From JBDTVS01 sp040007095 (GTDB lineage: Bacteria > Acidobacteriota > Vicinamibacteria > Vicinamibacterales > CAVVIG01), in the NCBI GenBank assembly GCA_040007095.1, contig JBDTVS010000192.1:1-64000 (forward strand): DNA of 64,000 nt, in the 5' to 3' direction. The first letter of the stretch is position 1; each line of letters opens with the position of its first letter. The notes under the pieces are model-generated. The model made no database searches. It saw nothing but the letters and a program-made list of their open reading frames with translations, and was not told the origin of the DNA. Below, piece after piece: positions 9,479 to 17,560 of this stretch. The translations under genes were made by a program, and so were the position numbers.

Positions 9479-9481
9479 CAC

Positions 9482-10801
9482 ATGCAAAGACGAGTTCGTT
9501 CGGCAATGCTGGCGGGCCTCGCGCTGATGGCCGCCGGGACCGCGGCGCTCCTGGCGCAGGCGCCCGCCGCGCCTCCGGGCAGCGCCCCCACCGGCGCGTC
9601 GGCTGGTGCGTCTACTGGCGTGTCGACCGCGCGGCTGGCGCGCATCGACGCGGTGCTCCAGAGCTATGTCGATCAGGGGCTGATTCCGGGTACGGTCGCG
9701 CTCGTCCTTCGAGATGGGCGCCCGGTCTACCAGAAGGCGGTCGGGTGGGCGGATCGTGAGGCCCATCGCCCGATGCGGATGGACACGGTGTTCCGGATTG
9801 CGTCGCAGACGAAAGCGATTACCAGCGTCGCTGTTCTGACCCTGGTCGAAGAAGGCAAACTGAGTCTGGGCGATCCGGTCAGTCGCTACATCCCCTCCTT
9901 TGCCAAAACCACCGTGGCCGCGGGTGATGCCGGCGCCGCGCCCGTGCCGGCCAAGCGGCCGATCACCATCCGTGACTTGCTGACGCACACGGCCGGGATC
10001 TCCTACGGCGTCGAGCCGTCCATTGCGGCGCAGTACCGGATGAAGGGACTGGGTCCGGCCGCGGGGGCGGGTTGGTACTTCGCCGACAAGGACGAGTCTA
10101 TCTGCGATGCGATGGACCGGCTCGGCACGCTGCCGTTCGTGTCGCAACCTGGCGAGGCGTGGGTGTACGGCTACAACACGGACGTACTCGGCTGTGTCGT
10201 GGAGCGGGTATCCGGGCAGGGCCTCGACCAGGTGATCGCGGCTCGTATTACCGGCCCGCTGGGAATGAAGGACACCACGTTCTTCATTCCGCCGGCCCAG
10301 CGGGATCGCCTGGCCGCCGTCTACGCCAGTGGCGAGGGCGGAAAGGCACAGCGCGCACCGGAGGGGGCGCTCGGACAAGGATCCTACGTCGACGGTCCTC
10401 GTCGGACACTCGCCGGGGGCGCCGGCTTGCTGTCCACGGCGCGGGACTACGGCCGGTTTCTCGAGATGATTCGGCGCGGCGGTGCGATTGACGGCGTGCG
10501 CATCCTGTCTCCCCACTCGGTGGGCTTGATGCACACGAACCAGGTCGGGACCCTGCACTCATCGAACGGTCTGGGATTTGGCCTGGGATTCGAAACCACC
10601 GACCGCTATGGCGCCAACGGCATGGATTCGGTCGGCTCGTTCGGGTGGGGTGGCGCCTATGGGACGCTGTACCGCATCGATCCGGATGCCAAGCTCGTTC
10701 TGCTGCTGATGGTACAACTGCTGCCCAACACGACCGACGTGCGCGAGAAGTTTCCGGCGTTGGTGCATCAGGCGTTGCTCGACCCACCCAAGCTCCACTG
10801 A
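9482..10801 (+). CDS. Exported serine hydrolase, beta-lactamase (class C/family VIII esterase) fold
   Basis: A 439-residue protein with a signal peptide (residues 1-27) and an Ala/Ser/Gly-rich linker. The catalytic SxxK is S108-QTK-111 (context FRIASQTKAITS). The Tyr motif is WVYGYNTDVLG near 227-237, in the W-x-Y...DVLG form seen in family VIII esterases, with Tyr229 the likely base. A C-terminal GWGGAYGT segment corresponds to the KTG-region strand. It probably hydrolyses an ester or amide in the periplasm; true beta-lactamase activity cannot be claimed. AGAGGAAC precedes the ATG. Confidence 0.88.
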   Translation: MQRRVRSAMLAGLALMAAGTAALLAQAPAAPPGSAPTGASAGASTGVSTARLARIDAVLQSYVDQGLIPGTVALVLRDGRPVYQKAVGWADREAHRPMRMDTVFRIASQTKAITSVAVLTLVEEGKLSLGDPVSRYIPSFAKTTVAAGDAGAAPVPAKRPITIRDLLTHTAGISYGVEPSIAAQYRMKGLGPAAGAGWYFADKDESICDAMDRLGTLPFVSQPGEAWVYGYNTDVLGCVVERVSGQGLDQVIAARITGPLGMKDTTFFIPPAQRDRLAAVYASGEGGKAQRAPEGALGQGSYVDGPRRTLAGGAGLLSTARDYGRFLEMIRRGGAIDGVRILSPHSVGLMHTNQVGTLHSSNGLGFGLGFETTDRYGANGMDSVGSFGWGGAYGTLYRIDPDAKLVLLLMVQLLPNTTDVREKFPALVHQALLDPPKLH

Positions 10802-10833
10802 TCGGCGCGTCTTCAGGCTTTAGACCGTTCCAG

Positions 10834-10845
10834 TTGTACGTACAA
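10834..10845. other. Perfect 12-bp palindrome between convergent genes
   Basis: TTGTACGTACAA is a perfect palindrome in the 56-base spacer between two converging genes. It could be a protein-binding site or part of a weak bidirectional terminator. No T-run follows it. Confidence 0.4.
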
Positions 10846-10857
10846 ACAAGAAATGCT

Positions 10858-11241
10858 CTAGCGGTTCCCGTACAGGAGCATCTCTTTCCCGTCCGCCATG
10901 ACCACTTTCTCGAGCCTGATGACTTTCTGGCCGTCCGAGAACTGATAGCCGATGCCGGTGATCATGTCGCCGGGCTTGACCGTGTTCTTGAACCAGCCCT
11001 TCGCCTCCATCCGGTTGATGGCGGGCCCACCGATCACCCACTTCTCGATCGCGCCGTCGGTGGTCCGTACCTCGAGGGCGATCATGGGATGCGGATTTGA
11101 CCAGGTGAAGTCGGTCACCGTCCCTTTCACCGTCACAAGCTGTGACGTGTTGACCGGCCACGAATGATGCGCCGACAGCGGGCGGGCAGCGGAGATCAGC
11201 GTCAGCATGACATACGCCGTTACCAGAGTGGCCTTCCTCAT
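10858..11241 (-). CDS. DUF6152-family secreted protein
   Basis: A 127-residue protein with a signal peptide (residues 1-24) and the family hallmarks directly after cleavage: AHHSW, then GTVTDFTWSNPHPMI and a KPGDMITG turn. The frame is open well upstream, but the ATG at 11239-11241 with GGGAGGAG nearby gives the correct signal peptide. The family has no established function; the size and motif suggest a small periplasmic beta-barrel-like (OB-type) protein. Paralogues lie at 17021 and 38891. It converges on the serine hydrolase gene. Confidence 0.9.
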   Translation of the reverse strand: MRKATLVTAYVMLTLISAARPLSAHHSWPVNTSQLVTVKGTVTDFTWSNPHPMIALEVRTTDGAIEKWVIGGPAINRMEAKGWFKNTVKPGDMITGIGYQFSDGQKVIRLEKVVMADGKEMLLYGNR

Positions 11242-11296
11242 GACTCTCCTCCCACGATCGATTCTAGCGCCAGTCCTTCTCATTTCTAGCGGCAAA

Positions 11297-11375
11297 TGCC
11301 GCCACGAAACCGCGAAAGCACGAAGAACAGTTCCCATATTTATCGACTTCGTGCCTCCGTGCTTTCGTGGTTGCA
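11297..11375. repeat. Palindromic CACGAAG-type intergenic repeat (family C, full copy)
   Basis: Two imperfect 29-base arms (11297-11325 and 11347-11375) pair across a 21-base loop. The left arm contains CCACGAAACCGCGAAAGCAC; the right arm contains GTGCTTTCGTGGTTGCA. Similar arms occur at 19517, 52061 and 58597. It lies upstream of the DUF6152 gene at 10858. Such palindromes can form hairpins in RNA or DNA; mobility is possible but not shown. Confidence 0.75.
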
Positions 11376-11526
11376 CTTTAGAAATCACGAATACGCTCCA
11401 GTAGTCCGGCAACACCCGGATGCGAGGAGCCCAATTGAGTACGCGGCCACGTCCTTCCGTGTGAAGAATTACTGACCGACACAGTTTGAAAAACGCTTTG
11501 ATTTGGTAGCTCAACACCGAGGAGGG

Positions 11527-11567
11527 TGCAGACCGGACTTCCGGACTCTCGGAATATCCGGTCTGCA
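11527..11567. other. Hairpin with 11-bp perfect arms
   Basis: TGCAGACCGGA and TCCGGTCTGCA form a perfect inverted repeat around a 19-base loop that is itself partly complementary (TTCCG/CGGAA). It sits 31 bases beyond the stop of the molybdopterin-subunit gene and could be its terminator, although no T-tract follows on the minus strand. The remainder of 11242-11597 holds the repeat at 11297 and no gene. Confidence 0.5.
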
Positions 11568-11597
11568 TGTTTCGCGTTGCCCGCGCAGAATTCGGCG

Positions 11598-13844
11598 TTA
11601 GACCCAGGAGTACCCGGCCGCATTGAGCGGGACGGATCGAATCCGAGCGCCCGTGGCGGCGAAGATGGCGTTGGCGATCGCCGGGATGGCTGGCGGCAAG
11701 GCCGGCTCGCCCAGCCCGGTCGGATCGAAGTCGGTCTGGAGGAACTTCACTTCGACGGCCGACGGTACCTGCGTCATGCGGGTGGGCTGATAGGTGTTGA
11801 AGTTGCGCTGCACCACCCGGCCTTTGTCGATCGTGATGTTCCACGCCATCATGTGGCTCATCGCCTCGACGAAGGCACCCTGGACCAGATTCGTCGACTG
11901 GCTGGGACTGACGATCTGGCGCCCGATGTCAACCGCCACCCAGGCCTTCTTGACGTCGATCTTCTTGTCGGCGCCTACCGCGACCTCGACGACGTACGCG
12001 ACGTAGCCCGAGTGGGCGAACTGGAACGCGACGCCCTTGCCGGTGCCTTTCGGCAGGCGGCTCCGGTTGTTCCAATCCGACATGTCCCGCACTGCTTCGA
12101 GGACGCCGCGCGCGCGGGCGGCGTTGAACCCGCCGGGCGCCTCGCCGATCGGGTTGGCGAGCGTATCGAGCCGGTACTGAAGGGGATCTTTTCCGGCCGC
12201 TATGGCAATCTCGTCGATGAACCCCTGCATGACGAACGACACGCCGTTGGTGCCGGGCGCGCGCAACGCGCCCGTCGGGACATCGAACGGGGTGACGGGC
12301 GCCGAGTGTGCCGCGAAGTTCGCGACGAACCCTCGCGGGAACTCATTGGCGGGCACCACGGAGGCCGTGCTGGCCACGAAGTCGCGGAACGCGATCAGTT
12401 TACCGGAGGCGTCCAGACCGGCCTTGAAGTAGTGGAAGCCGCCCGGTCGATACTGGTCGTGGGCCATGTCGTCTTCCCTCGACCAGAGCAGCTTCACGGG
12501 TACGCTCGGCAGCCCGGCCTTCGCCCGCTCCTCGGTGACGACCCGCGCGATCTTGCCGACCTCGACGTCGTAGTCGCTGTTCAGCCGACGGCCGAAGCCG
12601 CCGCCCGCTCGCACCAGGTGCATCGTCACCTTGTCGGGTGTGATCCCGGCGCCGAGCGCCGGGTTCGCGAGGCTTGGAATCTGGCTGCACGACCAGATTT
12701 CCAGCTTGCCGTCGGTGGTGTAGTGGGCCGTCGAATTCTGCGGTTCGAGCGGCGCGTGAGAGAGGAGCCCGAACTCGTAGTCGGCCTCGACGATTTTTGC
12801 GGCGTTCTTGAACGCCGCTTCGGAGTCGCCAATCGCGGCGTTGCCGCGGCCGCCGGGGGCCGGGGCCTGAGACGCCTGCGCCGACAGCACCTTGGCCTGC
12901 GCCGCGTAGCCAACGCTGCTTTGCGTGGCCACCGGCCCTTCGTCCCAGGTGACCTTCAGCGTGCGGCGGGCGTTGTTCGCGAACCACCAGTTGTCGGCCA
13001 CGATCGCCACGCCTGAGGCCAGGGAGTTCGCGCCCTGGCCAGCTTTGTCGACGAGGAACGCGTGCTTGATGCCCGGCAGCGCCTTCACCTCGTCGAGGTT
13101 GGCGCTGACCGCCTTGCCGCCAAACACCGGACACTTGTCGAACACCGCGAACAGCGTGCCCTCCGGCTCGTGGTCGATGCTGAAGGACGGCTTGCCGGTC
13201 ACGATGGCGGCGTTATCGACGCCATGGATCGGCTTGCCGATGATCTTGAAGTTCTTCGGATCCTTGTAGGCGGCCTTGGCGGCGTCCGCCGTCGGTGCGG
13301 GCATGGCGGCGACCGCGGTCGCGAGCGACGCGTACGTGGCCTTGCGGTTGGACGCTGCGTGCGTGACCACGCCGCTGCCGGTGGTCAATGCGCTCGCCGG
13401 GACGTTCCACATCTGCGCGGCGGCGGTCACCATCATCAGCCGTCCGCCCGCACCAATCTGCCGCATCGGATCGTAGTTGGTCGGCATGGCGCGGCTGCCG
13501 CCTTCAATCTGCGGCCCGAACTTCGGATTCAGGTCGGCCTGCTGGATTTTGACCTGGGCCCAGTCGATGTCGAATTCGTCGGCGATGATCTGCGGAAGGG
13601 CCGTTCGGATGCCCTGCCCCGTCTCGGGGTTCTTGGCGACGATCGTGAAAGTATTGTCCGGGTGGACCGTGATGTAGGCGTTTGGCGCGAGCGACCAGGC
13701 CGACTGGCCCGGGCCGCCGGCGCGCGCACCCTCCTGGGCCAGGGCGGGCGCATACATGCCGATGATTACGCCGCCACCGGCAAGTGCGGTCACTTGAAGG
13801 AAGGCACGACGATCGAGTTGCGCTGTCTTGGATGTCTGCTTCAT
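11598..13844 (-). CDS. Molybdopterin-binding subunit of a xanthine oxidase-family hydroxylase (IorB-like)
   Basis: A 748-residue subunit with a twin-arginine signal (LDRRAFLQVTALAGGG, Arg12-Arg13), so it is folded before export. Family landmarks include the GGGFGRRLNSDYDVE pterin-binding loop and the C-terminal GLGEPALPP with the catalytic Glu. It should hydroxylate an aromatic heterocycle or aldehyde using water and pass electrons to the iron-sulphur partner; isoquinoline 1-oxidoreductase is the best-known relative of this architecture. The ATG at 13842-13844 is preceded by GGAGGG and sits two bases after the stop of the 2Fe-2S subunit gene, so translation is coupled. No separate FAD subunit gene is adjacent, as expected for this class. 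Confidence 0.92.
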   Translation of the reverse strand: MKQTSKTAQLDRRAFLQVTALAGGGVIIGMYAPALAQEGARAGGPGQSAWSLAPNAYITVHPDNTFTIVAKNPETGQGIRTALPQIIADEFDIDWAQVKIQQADLNPKFGPQIEGGSRAMPTNYDPMRQIGAGGRLMMVTAAAQMWNVPASALTTGSGVVTHAASNRKATYASLATAVAAMPAPTADAAKAAYKDPKNFKIIGKPIHGVDNAAIVTGKPSFSIDHEPEGTLFAVFDKCPVFGGKAVSANLDEVKALPGIKHAFLVDKAGQGANSLASGVAIVADNWWFANNARRTLKVTWDEGPVATQSSVGYAAQAKVLSAQASQAPAPGGRGNAAIGDSEAAFKNAAKIVEADYEFGLLSHAPLEPQNSTAHYTTDGKLEIWSCSQIPSLANPALGAGITPDKVTMHLVRAGGGFGRRLNSDYDVEVGKIARVVTEERAKAGLPSVPVKLLWSREDDMAHDQYRPGGFHYFKAGLDASGKLIAFRDFVASTASVVPANEFPRGFVANFAAHSAPVTPFDVPTGALRAPGTNGVSFVMQGFIDEIAIAAGKDPLQYRLDTLANPIGEAPGGFNAARARGVLEAVRDMSDWNNRSRLPKGTGKGVAFQFAHSGYVAYVVEVAVGADKKIDVKKAWVAVDIGRQIVSPSQSTNLVQGAFVEAMSHMMAWNITIDKGRVVQRNFNTYQPTRMTQVPSAVEVKFLQTDFDPTGLGEPALPPAIPAIANAIFAATGARIRSVPLNAAGYSWV

Positions 13845-13846
13845 GG

Positions 13847-14311
13847 TTACGCCCTCCGTCCGCCGTTGGCGGCGAAATGAATGGCTTCCTTGATCCGCAG
13901 GTACGTTCCGCAGCGGCAGACATTCCCGTTCATGGCGGTGTCGATCTGCGCGTCGGTCGGCTTCGTAATCCTGGTCAGGAGAGCGGCTGCCGTCATGAGC
14001 TGGCCGGCCTGACAATATCCGCACTGCGGCACGTCGAGATCCTGCCAGGCGCGCTGCAACGGGTGCGACCCGTCGGCGGAGAGACCCTCGATGGTGGTGA
14101 CGCGCTTTGCGCCGACCGTCGAAAGCCGCGTCTGGCACGACCGGACAGGCGTCCCGTCCAGCTGAACGGTGCAGGCACCGCATTCGCCGACGCCGCAGCC
14201 GAACTTGGTGCCCCGCAGGTGCAGGGTGTTGCGCAACACCCACAGCAGCGGCATTTCAGCCGGCATGTCCACGGCATGCGTTTGACCGTTGACGACCAAC
14301 GAATACGCCAT
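13847..14311 (-). CDS. 2Fe-2S subunit of a xanthine oxidase-family hydroxylase (IorA-like)
   Basis: A 154-residue small subunit with the two canonical clusters. A plant-type ferredoxin domain carries Cys39, 44, 47 and 59 (CGVGECGAC...C). A helical domain carries Cys97, 100, 132 and 134 (CGYCQAG...CRC). It transfers electrons from the molybdenum cofactor subunit encoded immediately downstream. It has no export signal of its own and is probably carried out with the Tat-tagged partner. Spacing of two bases between the genes indicates an operon with this gene first. Confidence 0.95.
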   Translation of the reverse strand: MAYSLVVNGQTHAVDMPAEMPLLWVLRNTLHLRGTKFGCGVGECGACTVQLDGTPVRSCQTRLSTVGAKRVTTIEGLSADGSHPLQRAWQDLDVPQCGYCQAGQLMTAAALLTRITKPTDAQIDTAMNGNVCRCGTYLRIKEAIHFAANGGRRA

Positions 14312-14391
14312 ATCCCTGTCCCTCCTATAAAGACTTTGTAAAGAAACTGATTATACGGTTGATCGTCCGCCCAGCCAGGAAAATCGAACAC

Positions 14392-15003
14392 CTATCCTGG
14401 ACCCGCCAAGACGAAATTGTCCAGCGAACCTTCGTCCGGGCCCGTCACGAACTCCCCGCGGATATCGAGGCGGGTCGGCGCGGCCAGAACGCTGTCGATC
14501 TGCGTTTGGGTGGCACGCCTGTTCCAATTCCACGTCCACCCTGCGCTTTCCGACAGCCGGACGGAAAAATCCGTCCAGTCCGTCCCTGGAGTCGTTTGAA
14601 ACCGGTAGCTGAGTCGGCCCGCGGGTCCGACGATCACCACGTCATCGTCATTCAGGCTGGCCTGCGATCCCGACTGCTTGAGACTGTAGCTGATGGTGCC
14701 GTTGACGGCGGCGGGCAATTGCCGCAACACCGTCGCCGGCGCATGAAAATACCACGTCTCGCCCAACGCTTCGTCGACGCCGGTGATACACCCGCCCGGA
14801 TGGCCGCCGTCGGCCGTGAACAGGGGGTCGACGTTTCCCGAGTCCCCTGCGATTTGCCAGCCCTGGGCCGATTCGGTGAAGTCGTGGCGCACCAGCGCAG
14901 CGCCCAGCCATTTTTGCGCGATGGCGGGATGAACCGCCATCGCGATGAAAAGGAGCGTCCAGGCGACGGCGGGCTGGAGTCGGTTCGCCGCGCGCTGAAA
15001 CAT
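14392..15003 (-). CDS. Secreted protein with laminin-B-like domain
   Basis: A 203-residue product with a signal peptide (ending near AIAQ, residue 30) followed by one domain of about 165 residues with laminin IV/B features: VRHDFTESAQGWQIAGD, GGCITGVDEALGETWYFHAP, and a C-terminal GSLDNFVL. These are presumed beta-sandwich, carbohydrate- or protein-binding modules. An upstream GTG would lengthen it by 13 residues without a better signal peptide, so the ATG at 15001-15003 is preferred; its ribosome site is weak. There is no obvious functional link to its neighbours. Confidence 0.75.
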   Translation of the reverse strand: MFQRAANRLQPAVAWTLLFIAMAVHPAIAQKWLGAALVRHDFTESAQGWQIAGDSGNVDPLFTADGGHPGGCITGVDEALGETWYFHAPATVLRQLPAAVNGTISYSLKQSGSQASLNDDDVVIVGPAGRLSYRFQTTPGTDWTDFSVRLSESAGWTWNWNRRATQTQIDSVLAAPTRLDIRGEFVTGPDEGSLDNFVLAGPG

Positions 15004-15049
15004 GCTCGAGTATCGTCCCACCCGACAACTTGAATCAAGCACGCCTGAC

Positions 15050-15099
15050 AGGCTGCCGAAATGCGCAGCCCGAACTGAAAACTCAAAACTCAGAACTCA
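15050..15099 (+). repeat. Single arm of the GGCTGCTGAAA repeat (family G)
   Basis: GCTGCCGAAATGCGCAGCCC followed by GAACTGAAAACTCAAAACTC matches the arms at 17495-17546 and 47812-47857. The first part forms a small hairpin (GGCTGC/GCAGCC). It lies upstream of the laminin-B-like gene. The rest of 15004-15277 shows no gene. Confidence 0.7.
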
Positions 15100-15277
15100 G
15101 AAGGCCTGCGAGATACTTCGCTCGTCCGGGCATCCGCCGTCGTCAGACCTGTTCCCGTACCCATCTGCGACGAACACTTCATTGGTCTGCGGATAGACCG
15201 GGCCGACGGCCGATGCTGATCTCACTGGCGCCGTCGACTCCCGCGCGATGTTGGACGGCACCGAACATCTGCGGGGA

Positions 15278-15727
15278 TCAAGTGTGTCTTTCCAATATGT
15301 CTTTCAGACGTTGCTGATCGCGAGGCACCTGTCTTCGAGCGGACCGACCCGCTAGCAGGGCAAAGAGCTTGCCGATTCCGCGACCCTCCAGATTCAATTC
15401 CAGCGTGAACCTCGACCGAGAGCCGCCGTCTACGGGCTCAATCGTGATTGTGACCGTTGGACGGATTGGCCCGTGCAAGCCCCGTGCGGCAATTCGTCGC
15501 GGCGGGTCGTATTCGATAATTTCCGATTCAAATTCTCTTGGCCCCCCCGGGACCCGGCGCGTCTCAAAGTTACGGGTCCCCAGCCGTGTGGGCCCCGGCG
15601 GCTCTTTTCGCGCCTTGATGATGGCGTCTTGCCATTCGCCGTGCCGATCGAGCGCCTCGATGTAGGCGAACACTTCGGTCGGTGGTCGATTGATCTCGAT
15701 ACTGGACCGGATCACAGAATCATTCAC
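15278..15727 (-). CDS. SRPBCC-fold protein (polyketide cyclase/START-like)
   Basis: A 149-residue cytoplasmic protein with the helix-grip pattern: SSIEINRPPTEVFAYI at the start, an RFTLELNLEGRGIGKL strand-turn near the end, and a C-terminal helix. Members bind hydrophobic ligands or act as small cyclases; the role here is unknown. The start is GTG; a second GTG four codons later has GAAGG upstream and is a fair alternative. It begins only 13 bases after an attC-type site read in the same direction, so it may itself be a cassette gene that has lost its own attC. Confidence 0.8.
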   Translation of the reverse strand: MNDSVIRSSIEINRPPTEVFAYIEALDRHGEWQDAIIKARKEPPGPTRLGTRNFETRRVPGGPREFESEIIEYDPPRRIAARGLHGPIRPTVTITIEPVDGGSRSRFTLELNLEGRGIGKLFALLAGRSARRQVPRDQQRLKDILERHT

Positions 15728-15740
15728 CTTCGTGTGTGCC

Positions 15741-15839
15741 GTCCTAACGTGATGCCGCTCAGCCGCGAGCGGCGGAACACCGGTCTTCCACTACTTCGGC
15801 ATCGACGCGCCGCTCGTCGGCTGCAGCGGCGGGTTAGCC
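15741..15839 (-). other. attC-type integron recombination site (attC B)
   Basis: Read on the minus strand the site begins GGCTAAC and ends GTTAGGAC, resembling the R'' and R' core boxes. Between them GCCGCTGCAGCCG and CGGCTGAGCGGC pair except for one unpaired G, the typical extrahelical base. The next block CGAGCGGCG pairs perfectly with CGCCGCTCG. A variable loop of about 30 bases lies inside. The stop of the preceding gene falls in this loop, as is usual for cassette genes. Confidence 0.85.
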
Positions 15840-16294
15840 TGCTTTTGCGGCGCTGGAAGGCGGCAGGCGAAGGCCACGACCACACTTACAATCGCTAGCC
15901 AAAATGCTGAGTGCTCGACATAGGTCCATGTCTCGCCTCTGAGCGCCTGCAGGCGAAACGGACCGACCCTTCGGTTCCAAAAATCTTCGAGACTTCTGCA
16001 ATGAGGCAGACTGGATGCGACGATGCCACCTGCAAGGCCTGCCATTCCGATGAACGCCACGGCGACCCACACGAGCCACTCGCGCAAGCGAATTCCCTTG
16101 CCGATCTCCGTGTTCATCAGTGCAATCAACGACGCGGCGCCCGTCAGATAGATGCCGATATGAAACTTTGTGTAATCGAACAACAGCTTGACTTGTTCGA
16201 ATTCATCGCGCTTCAACGGCTCGACGCCCTGCTCATTCGCGATTGGGTCTGGCTCATCACCATGTTCTCCAGCTTGAACAACGTCGTCGGCCAT
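15791..16294 (-). CDS. Integron-cassette membrane protein of unknown function
   Basis: A 167-residue protein with an acidic cytoplasmic N-terminus (EPLKRDEFEQVKLLFDYTKF) and three predicted membrane helices (YLTGAASLIALM, WLVWVAVAFIGMAGLAGGIV, FWLAIVSVVVAFACRL). I do not recognise the family. The final NPPLQPTSG stretch is encoded by the attC arm and is probably not part of the fold. The ATG has AGGA at good spacing and lies only about 40 bases after the core site of the upstream attC, so gene plus attC B form a compact cassette. The frame is open further upstream, but that part is Arg-rich shadow sequence. Confidence 0.8.
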   Translation of the reverse strand: MADDVVQAGEHGDEPDPIANEQGVEPLKRDEFEQVKLLFDYTKFHIGIYLTGAASLIALMNTEIGKGIRLREWLVWVAVAFIGMAGLAGGIVASSLPHCRSLEDFWNRRVGPFRLQALRGETWTYVEHSAFWLAIVSVVVAFACRLPAPQKQANPPLQPTSGASMPK

Positions 16295-16329
16295 TTGTTT
16301 CCTGTTGTGCTTCGACCCGATTCTGGTCG

Positions 16330-16402
16330 GGCTAACGTGCGCGCTCACCCGCGAGCGCGCACCACACCACCCGCGCGAGTCGGGTGGAGCGCCCTGTTGG
16401 GG
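16330..16402 (-). other. attC-type integron recombination site (attC A)
   Basis: On the minus strand it runs from CCCCAAC to GTTAGCC. Arms GGCGCTCCACCCG and CGGGTGAGCGCGC pair with one extra C, again the position of an extrahelical base, and CTCGCGCG/CGCGCTCG continues the stem imperfectly. It is shorter and less regular than attC B. It would be the attC of a cassette further upstream (higher coordinates), of which no recognisable gene remains. Confidence 0.72.
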
Positions 16403-17020
16403 AATTCTCCTTCGTCGTTCTCGTCGTGCGGGATCGTGATCCCCGCCGCCCCATGGTTCGCCGCGGCGGCGTCTCCCGTGCGATCTCAACGTGAATCTCA
16501 CCCAGAAGCTGCCCTGGCGGGCCTCACGTTTCACCACGGCCCGGCCAGCCAACTGGTCTTGCGAATTGTCTCTGAAATCGATCGTGTCGTGTTCCGTTGA
16601 TTCCGCCCAACTTCATATGGCTCGAAGGCGCCAGTTGCCTGTCGGCTATCGGTGCGCGCAGGCTCGCCCTGGAACGCAGTCCGCCACTCGCCGGCATTAT
16701 TGCCGTCATTTGGTCCTGGTGCAACGGCTTCTCCTGCAAGGATTTACCCCAATTCAGTGACGCAGGACCCCCAAATTGGCGCCAGCGGCATCTGGCCGCG
16801 AATCCGTGGATAGCTGGAGGGAGCCATTCCCGGAACTCCTGTCTTGCGTCGCCGGTGCCACTTGTCTGTCGACCTCGTCGCACGTGCTGGCGCTGCTGCT
16901 GCCGGATCGGACGGACTTCGCTTCATCGACGTCTCGGCAAGAAAGTAAAACGTCGATTCTCTTTCGTCCGGGGTATACACTTTCGCGAGCTGGACAGCTC
17001 CAGGGAGATGGAGGTTTCTC
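16403..17020. other. No recognisable gene; possible non-coding or decayed cassette
   Basis: Both strands were read. The open frames here have shadow-like composition and match nothing I know. The final part before 17021 contains the ribosome site and presumably the promoter of the DUF6152 gene. Because an attC ends at 16402, part of this stretch may be the body of a cassette without an intact gene. Confidence 0.4.
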
Positions 17021-17404
17021 ATGGTCTCGAGACGGTTCGTTCTTTCCATGGCATTTGGTGTTCTGGCGGGCATGGCGCTGACGACGACGCCCGCGCTCGC
17101 GCATCATTCGACGGCGATGTACAACATGGCGACGCCGGTGACCGTGACCGGAGTCGTCAAGAGATTCGAATGGACGAACCCCCACGCGTTCGTCTTCCTC
17201 GAGGTCAAAGACGACCAGGGCAACATGGTCGAGTGGGAAGTCGAAATGATGAGCCTCAATCACCTCAGGGGGTACGGTTGGACCCGAAGCACCGTGAAAC
17301 CCGGAGACGCGATTTCATGCACCGGCGGCGCGGCAAAGAGCGGGGCGCCCTCCATGATCAGTTCGTACATGAAGTTGGGCGACGGCCGGATGATGAAGTC
17401 CTAG
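17021..17404 (+). CDS. DUF6152-family secreted protein
   Basis: A 127-residue paralogue of the genes at 10858 and 38891. It has a signal peptide (residues 1-26, ending ALA) followed by HHSTAMYN, GVVKRFEWTNPHAFVFLEV and KPGDAISC. The ATG is preceded by GGAGG at 6 bases. Its TAG stop overlaps the left end of a 144-base inverted-repeat element. The next gene encodes a secreted GDTLVV protein; this pairing suggests, but does not prove, shared envelope function. Confidence 0.9.
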   Translation: MVSRRFVLSMAFGVLAGMALTTTPALAHHSTAMYNMATPVTVTGVVKRFEWTNPHAFVFLEVKDDQGNMVEWEVEMMSLNHLRGYGWTRSTVKPGDAISCTGGAAKSGAPSMISSYMKLGDGRMMKS

Positions 17405-17546
17405 CAGGTTACTGACAAAGCCAGCAACCTGAACGTAGACGTGAGAACTCAGAACGTTGAAGCGCAAATTCCCGAGCGATCTCGGCGTCCTTCCAAGTTC
17501 TGACTTTTGAGTTTTCAGTTCGGGCTGCGTCTTTCAGCAGCCTGCT
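17403..17546. repeat. Complete inverted-repeat element of family G (about 144 bp)
   Basis: The whole spacer between two genes is an imperfect palindrome. The left arm begins AGCAGGTTACTGACAAAG and the right arm ends CTTTCAGCAGCCTGCT. About 50 bases at each end can be aligned as inverted repeats, with a short unique centre. The right arm contains TTGAGTTTTCAGTTCGGGCT, the signature shared with 15050 and 47812. It has no coding capacity and resembles a MITE or a large REP-like unit. Confidence 0.72.
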
Positions 17547-17560
17547 GGAGGAGCATGCAT

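Noticed and set aside
11504..11606. Possible third attC site (GCTCAAC ... CGGCGTTAGAC) around the hairpin after the molybdopterin-subunit gene
   Set aside because: Core-box-like ends pair (AACxCCGA/TCGGCGTT), but the inner arms are not attC-like and the right box overlaps a stop codon. The simple 11-bp hairpin explains the structure better.
15180..15280. attC for the SRPBCC gene as a third cassette
   Set aside because: A GTCCAAC box occurs downstream, but no matching GTTRRRY box or complementary arms were found, so cassette status of that gene is left open.
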